Below the pieces are notes generated by a model. That model worked only from the letters and a program-made list of their open reading frames with translations, was not told where the DNA came from and did no database searches. A DNA stretch of 45,947 bases. Origin: an uncultured Bacilli bacterium (lineage in GTDB: Bacteria; Bacillota_I; Bacilli_A; RF39; UBA660). The stretch lies in NCBI GenBank assembly GCA_944331865.1, contig CALVIZ010000004.1, positions 1 through 45,947 on the forward strand. The letters are read 5' to 3'. The translations under genes were made by a program, and so were the position numbers. Below, in pieces: positions 43,109 to 45,947 of this stretch; position 1 is the first letter of the stretch, and the number at the start of each line of letters is the position of its first letter.

Positions 43109-43595
43109 TTTCATCATCCTTTCTTTTATTTGTACTGCCTAATCCCCCTTTACGGATTTCACTAGCAGTATCATCATCACTTATTAAATATTTTATAAAT
43201 ATTCCTTGGGCAAAAGCTTCACCTTTTTTTATCACAAAGTCTTTGTCTCCTTCATTTTGTAATGATACAAAAAAGTGGCCTTCATTATCTATATTATTAT
43301 AAAAATCACTATCAATTACTCCAACTTGATTGGTAAGTCTTACATTGTATTTAAAACCCATACTACTTCTAACTACTATTAATAATACTTCATCATAATG
43401 CATTCGTACCTTTAATCCTGTTGGTATCTTTAGTATTTCTTTTGGCTTTATTATATAATCTTTAATTGCTAAAAGATCATATCCAGCACTGTTTTTGCTA
43501 GCCCTTTTTGGTAATAAATATTCTTCGTATAATTTCTTGTCATCACCAAAACTTTTTTTAAATTCTTCAAAGCTAATTTTTTCAAATCCTCGCAT
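43101..43595 (-). CDS. dut: dUTP diphosphatase-like protein
   Basis: 164 residues from the ATG at 43595 with GGAGGTAAGT before it; the upstream ATG at 43607 has no such site. dUTPase motifs: NSAGYDLLAI (I), VVRSSMGFKYN (II), QVGVIDSDFYNN (III), KKGEAFAQGIFI (IV) and RKGGLGSTN (V, normally RGxGGFGSTG). It hydrolyses dUTP to dUMP. The protein is longer than trimeric dUTPases by an N-terminal extension of about 35 residues. It is the first gene after the T-box, so it is expressed together with metG. Confidence 0.9.
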   Translation of the reverse strand: MRGFEKISFEEFKKSFGDDKKLYEEYLLPKRASKNSAGYDLLAIKDYIIKPKEILKIPTGLKVRMHYDEVLLIVVRSSMGFKYNVRLTNQVGVIDSDFYNNIDNEGHFFVSLQNEGDKDFVIKKGEAFAQGIFIKYLISDDDTASEIRKGGLGSTNKRKDDENE

Positions 43596-43604
43596 ACTTA
43601 CCTC

Positions 43605-43810
43605 CAAAAAAAAATCATAAATTAAAGGACGAGTAAGACCCGCGGTACCACCTTAATTCATGATTACATGCACTTTAATTGATAACGGAATATCCCGATT
43701 TTGACTCCAGAGCCATCTTCAATATGTTTAATTATTCTTTTCCACCTAACAAGAACTCTCTATTAATCTTGCATATTTACTCTTTCCTTCTTCGCCAAAC
43801 TGATTTTAGT
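43605..43810 (-). promoter_or_regulatory. T-box leader, tRNA-Met type
   Basis: The minus strand contains the conserved T-box sequence AGGTGGTACCGCGG (43640-43653). A terminator follows (arms 43614-43628 and 43651-43664, then nine T), and stem I has the AGAGAG...GGCTCTGGAG elements. The specifier position reads ATG (43714-43716) after GAAG. Uncharged tRNA-Met would pair with this ATG and with the T-box, preventing termination. A promoter (TTGCTT at 43831-43836, 17 bases, TAAACT at 43808-43813) lies just upstream. Confidence 0.92.
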
Positions 43811-43836
43811 TTATCATATATTTTAGTTTCAAGCAA
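43808..43836 (-). promoter_or_regulatory. promoter of the T-box-dut-metG-tatD operon
   Basis: TTGCTT (43831-43836), spacer 17, TAAACT (43808-43813) on the minus strand, immediately before the T-box leader. The rest of the 43837-43912 gap is AT-rich and holds the ribosome site of the divergent PBP gene. Confidence 0.65.
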
Positions 43837-43912
43837 GTATTCTTATTTTTTTTCAGTAAAATATCTATAATTTTATATTAATTGACCATAATAATGTTTA
43901 GGTGATATAAAT

Positions 43913-45868
43913 TTGAAAAAGATTCGTTTTCTTTTTAAATTAATGCTTTTTTTGTTTATATCTTTTGTAATTAGTATTATTGGACTTTATACCTATGCAT
44001 ATCTAAGTCCAAAACTTGATATCAAAACTAGTGGTAGTTTATATTTGTATGATAATAATAATGAGTTGGTTTATCAAGGGTCTCGAAATAATGAATGGGC
44101 AAATTTAGAAGATATAAGCTCTTATTTAATTGATGCTACCATTGCTGTTGAAGATAAAAACTTTTATAAACATCATGGATTTGATTATCTAAGAATTGCA
44201 AAAGCTATGTATCTAAATATTAAAAATGGTTATATTGTTCAAGGAGCTTCTACTATTTCTCAACAATATATTAAAAATTTGTATTTGGATTTTGATCAAA
44301 CTTGGAAAAGAAAAATCGAAGAAGCTTTTTTAACTTTAGAATTAGAAGTGCATTATGATAAAGATGATATCTTGGAAGGTTATTTAAATACAATTAATTA
44401 TGGCCAAGGAAATATGGGTATTGTTAATGCCGCAGCTTATTATTTTAATAAAAAACCTAGTGAGCTTTCTTTAGAAGAAGCTATCATGCTGGCTGGTATT
44501 TCTAAAAATCCTTCTCATTATAATCCCGTTAGTGATTATGATGCTTGTATTAGTAGAGCTAAAATTGTTGCTAATGCTATGCTTAGTAATGATTATATTG
44601 ATGAAGATACTTATAATAATTTGTTTCAAGATAAAATTGATATTTATGGTCAAAGCAAAACTAATAATTTACAAATGCTTATGTATTATCAAGATGCTGT
44701 ATTAGATGAACTTTCTACTATTTCTTCTATTCCTGAATCTTTAATTGATGCTGGAGGTTTAAAAATATATACTACTTTAGATATCGATATGCAAACTAAT
44801 CTAGAAAATAATATTTTAGAAAATAAAGTTGATGATGAAATTCAAGTGGCTAGTGTGGTTGTCGATCCAAATACCGGGGCTATCAGAGCCTTAACTGGTG
44901 GAATGGATTATGCTAAAAGTCAATATAATAGAGCTGTTGATAGCAAAAGACAAGTTGGCTCTACTATGAAACCTTTTCTTTACTATGCTGCTCTTGAAAA
45001 TAATATGACTATGTCCTCTACTTTTTCAAGCGTTCCTACTACTTTTAATCTTTCTAATGGGCAAAATTATTCGCCCCAAAATGCTGATAAGTTATATGCT
45101 GATAAAGAAATTACTATGGCTGCTGCTTTGGCTTTGTCTGATAATATTTATGCTGTAAAAACTAATCTGTTCTTGGGAGTCGATAAAATGATTGAAGTTG
45201 CTCATCGTACTGGAATACAAGCAGATTTAGATGAAGTTGCTTCTCTACCCCTAGGAACTAGTGAGATCAATTTAATAGATTTTGCTACTGGTTATACAAC
45301 TTTTGCTACTGGTGGTTATCAAAAAGAATTGTATTTTATTGAAAAAATAGAAGACTTAAATGGCAATGTTTTGTATGAACATAAAGATGAAAAAAAATTG
45401 GTATTAAATCCTAATTATACTTATATTTTAAATGAAATTATGAATACTACTAGTAATGATGCTTTTGTTGATTATACTACTCCAACTGCATTAACTATTG
45501 CTTCTCAATTTACAAATAAATATGCAATTAAAACTGGTTCAACTAATACAGACTTTTGGATTGTTGGTTATAATAAAGATGCTTTAGTAATGACTTGGAT
45601 GGGATATGATGATAATAAAATTATTACTTCTAAAGTACGTACTAATTCAAAAAAAGCGTGGGTTAAAACCATTGAATACGCTTTAAAAGGTATTGATACA
45701 AGTTGGTATGAAACACCTAAAAATATTGTTGCTATCCCACTTGATGCTATTACTGGACAAGTTAGCACTGATAATAATAAAGTTGCTTTATATTATTATG
45801 TTAAAGGAACTGAACCAAATATCTCAAATGAACAATATGTTATTAGCGAAGAAAAAAACACTGGATAA
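43913..45868 (+). CDS. class A penicillin-binding protein (PBP1A-like)
   Basis: 651 residues from a TTG preceded by AGGTGATAT. One N-terminal membrane helix (FKLMLFLFISFVISIIGLYT). The glycosyltransferase domain follows with the catalytic Glu in IAVEDKNFYKHHGFDY and QGASTISQQYIKNLY. The transpeptidase domain has the SxxK serine in GSTMKPFLYYAAL, the SDN triad (ALSDNIYAV) and KTGS in AIKTGSTNTDF. It polymerises and cross-links peptidoglycan, which shows that the cell has a wall. The last 79 bases of the window, after the stop, contain no gene. Confidence 0.96.
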   Translation: MKKIRFLFKLMLFLFISFVISIIGLYTYAYLSPKLDIKTSGSLYLYDNNNELVYQGSRNNEWANLEDISSYLIDATIAVEDKNFYKHHGFDYLRIAKAMYLNIKNGYIVQGASTISQQYIKNLYLDFDQTWKRKIEEAFLTLELEVHYDKDDILEGYLNTINYGQGNMGIVNAAAYYFNKKPSELSLEEAIMLAGISKNPSHYNPVSDYDACISRAKIVANAMLSNDYIDEDTYNNLFQDKIDIYGQSKTNNLQMLMYYQDAVLDELSTISSIPESLIDAGGLKIYTTLDIDMQTNLENNILENKVDDEIQVASVVVDPNTGAIRALTGGMDYAKSQYNRAVDSKRQVGSTMKPFLYYAALENNMTMSSTFSSVPTTFNLSNGQNYSPQNADKLYADKEITMAAALALSDNIYAVKTNLFLGVDKMIEVAHRTGIQADLDEVASLPLGTSEINLIDFATGYTTFATGGYQKELYFIEKIEDLNGNVLYEHKDEKKLVLNPNYTYILNEIMNTTSNDAFVDYTTPTALTIASQFTNKYAIKTGSTNTDFWIVGYNKDALVMTWMGYDDNKIITSKVRTNSKKAWVKTIEYALKGIDTSWYETPKNIVAIPLDAITGQVSTDNNKVALYYYVKGTEPNISNEQYVISEEKNTG

Positions 45869-45947
45869 AGTTGATGTGAACCCTAATCGGTAGACATCTA
45901 AAAAAACACATTTTAAAAATCAAGGGCGAACGAAGTGAGTTCATCTA

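Noticed and set aside
45930..45947. GAACGAAGTGAGTTC palindrome at the window end as a mobile-element end
   Set aside because: Only a short imperfect palindrome is visible and the window stops there, so nothing supports the call.

Overview
The window is a low-GC Firmicute-type chromosome segment. Almost all genes lie on the minus strand, and UGA is an ordinary stop codon. The partial 16S rRNA, Spo0A, the SpoVG-Veg-YabG-KsgA-3D-TatD-MetG block, the YabP-YabQ-DivIC block and the small AT-rich genes suggest an uncultivated gut Bacilli lineage (RF39/'Mollicutes'-like) that still carries sporulation genes. The lineage is inference; the gene content is seen in the sequence.

Layout. 1-1.2 kb: 5' part of a 16S gene and its promoter. 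1.3-9.5 kb: NtdP-like phosphatase, a CtpA-type protease, a membrane protein, then a LolA/GerS-like lipoprotein gene cut in two by a 4.7-kb integrated element. The element carries a large serine recombinase, a 50-aa ORF, a BRO/DinD-like protein and an ABC exporter, and both att junctions can be read to the base. 9.6-12 kb: DUF378 protein and the c-di-AMP pair CdaA/CdaR. 12.1-18.9 kb: a decayed gene, a DUF3048 protein, SmpB/RNase R, two pilin-like proteins, a lipoprotein and small proteins. 18.9-30.4 kb: glycolytic genes (gpmI, tpiA, pgk, gapA) interrupted by spo0A, an Rpn-type nuclease gene, a split surface-protein gene whose 3' end is strikingly GC-rich (about 55% by hand count over 24181-24420), and a tandem pair of transglutaminase-like genes. 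30.5-34.8 kb: ClpP, DivIC, YabQ, YabP, an unknown gene with a 0A-box-like site upstream, a methyltransferase and a CoA-transferase. 34.9-45.9 kb: an acyltransferase, spoVG-veg-yabG-ksgA-3D protein, a three-gene insertion containing an HTH-HRDC protein, tatD, metG and dut behind a Met-type T-box leader, and a class A PBP.

How the genes fit together. Spo0A sits beside its own 0A-box-like site. YabP and YabG share an almost identical CATATAAT promoter-like element. Together with YabQ, SpoVG and the 3D-domain protein, this points to a retained sporulation programme. CdaA/CdaR, the PBP, Ctp and DivIC indicate a walled cell. The least ordinary pieces are the recombinase element with reconstructable attB/attP, the GC-rich hypervariable-looking C-terminal cassette with a GC hairpin before pgk, the HTH-HRDC module, and the tandem transglutaminase-like proteins.
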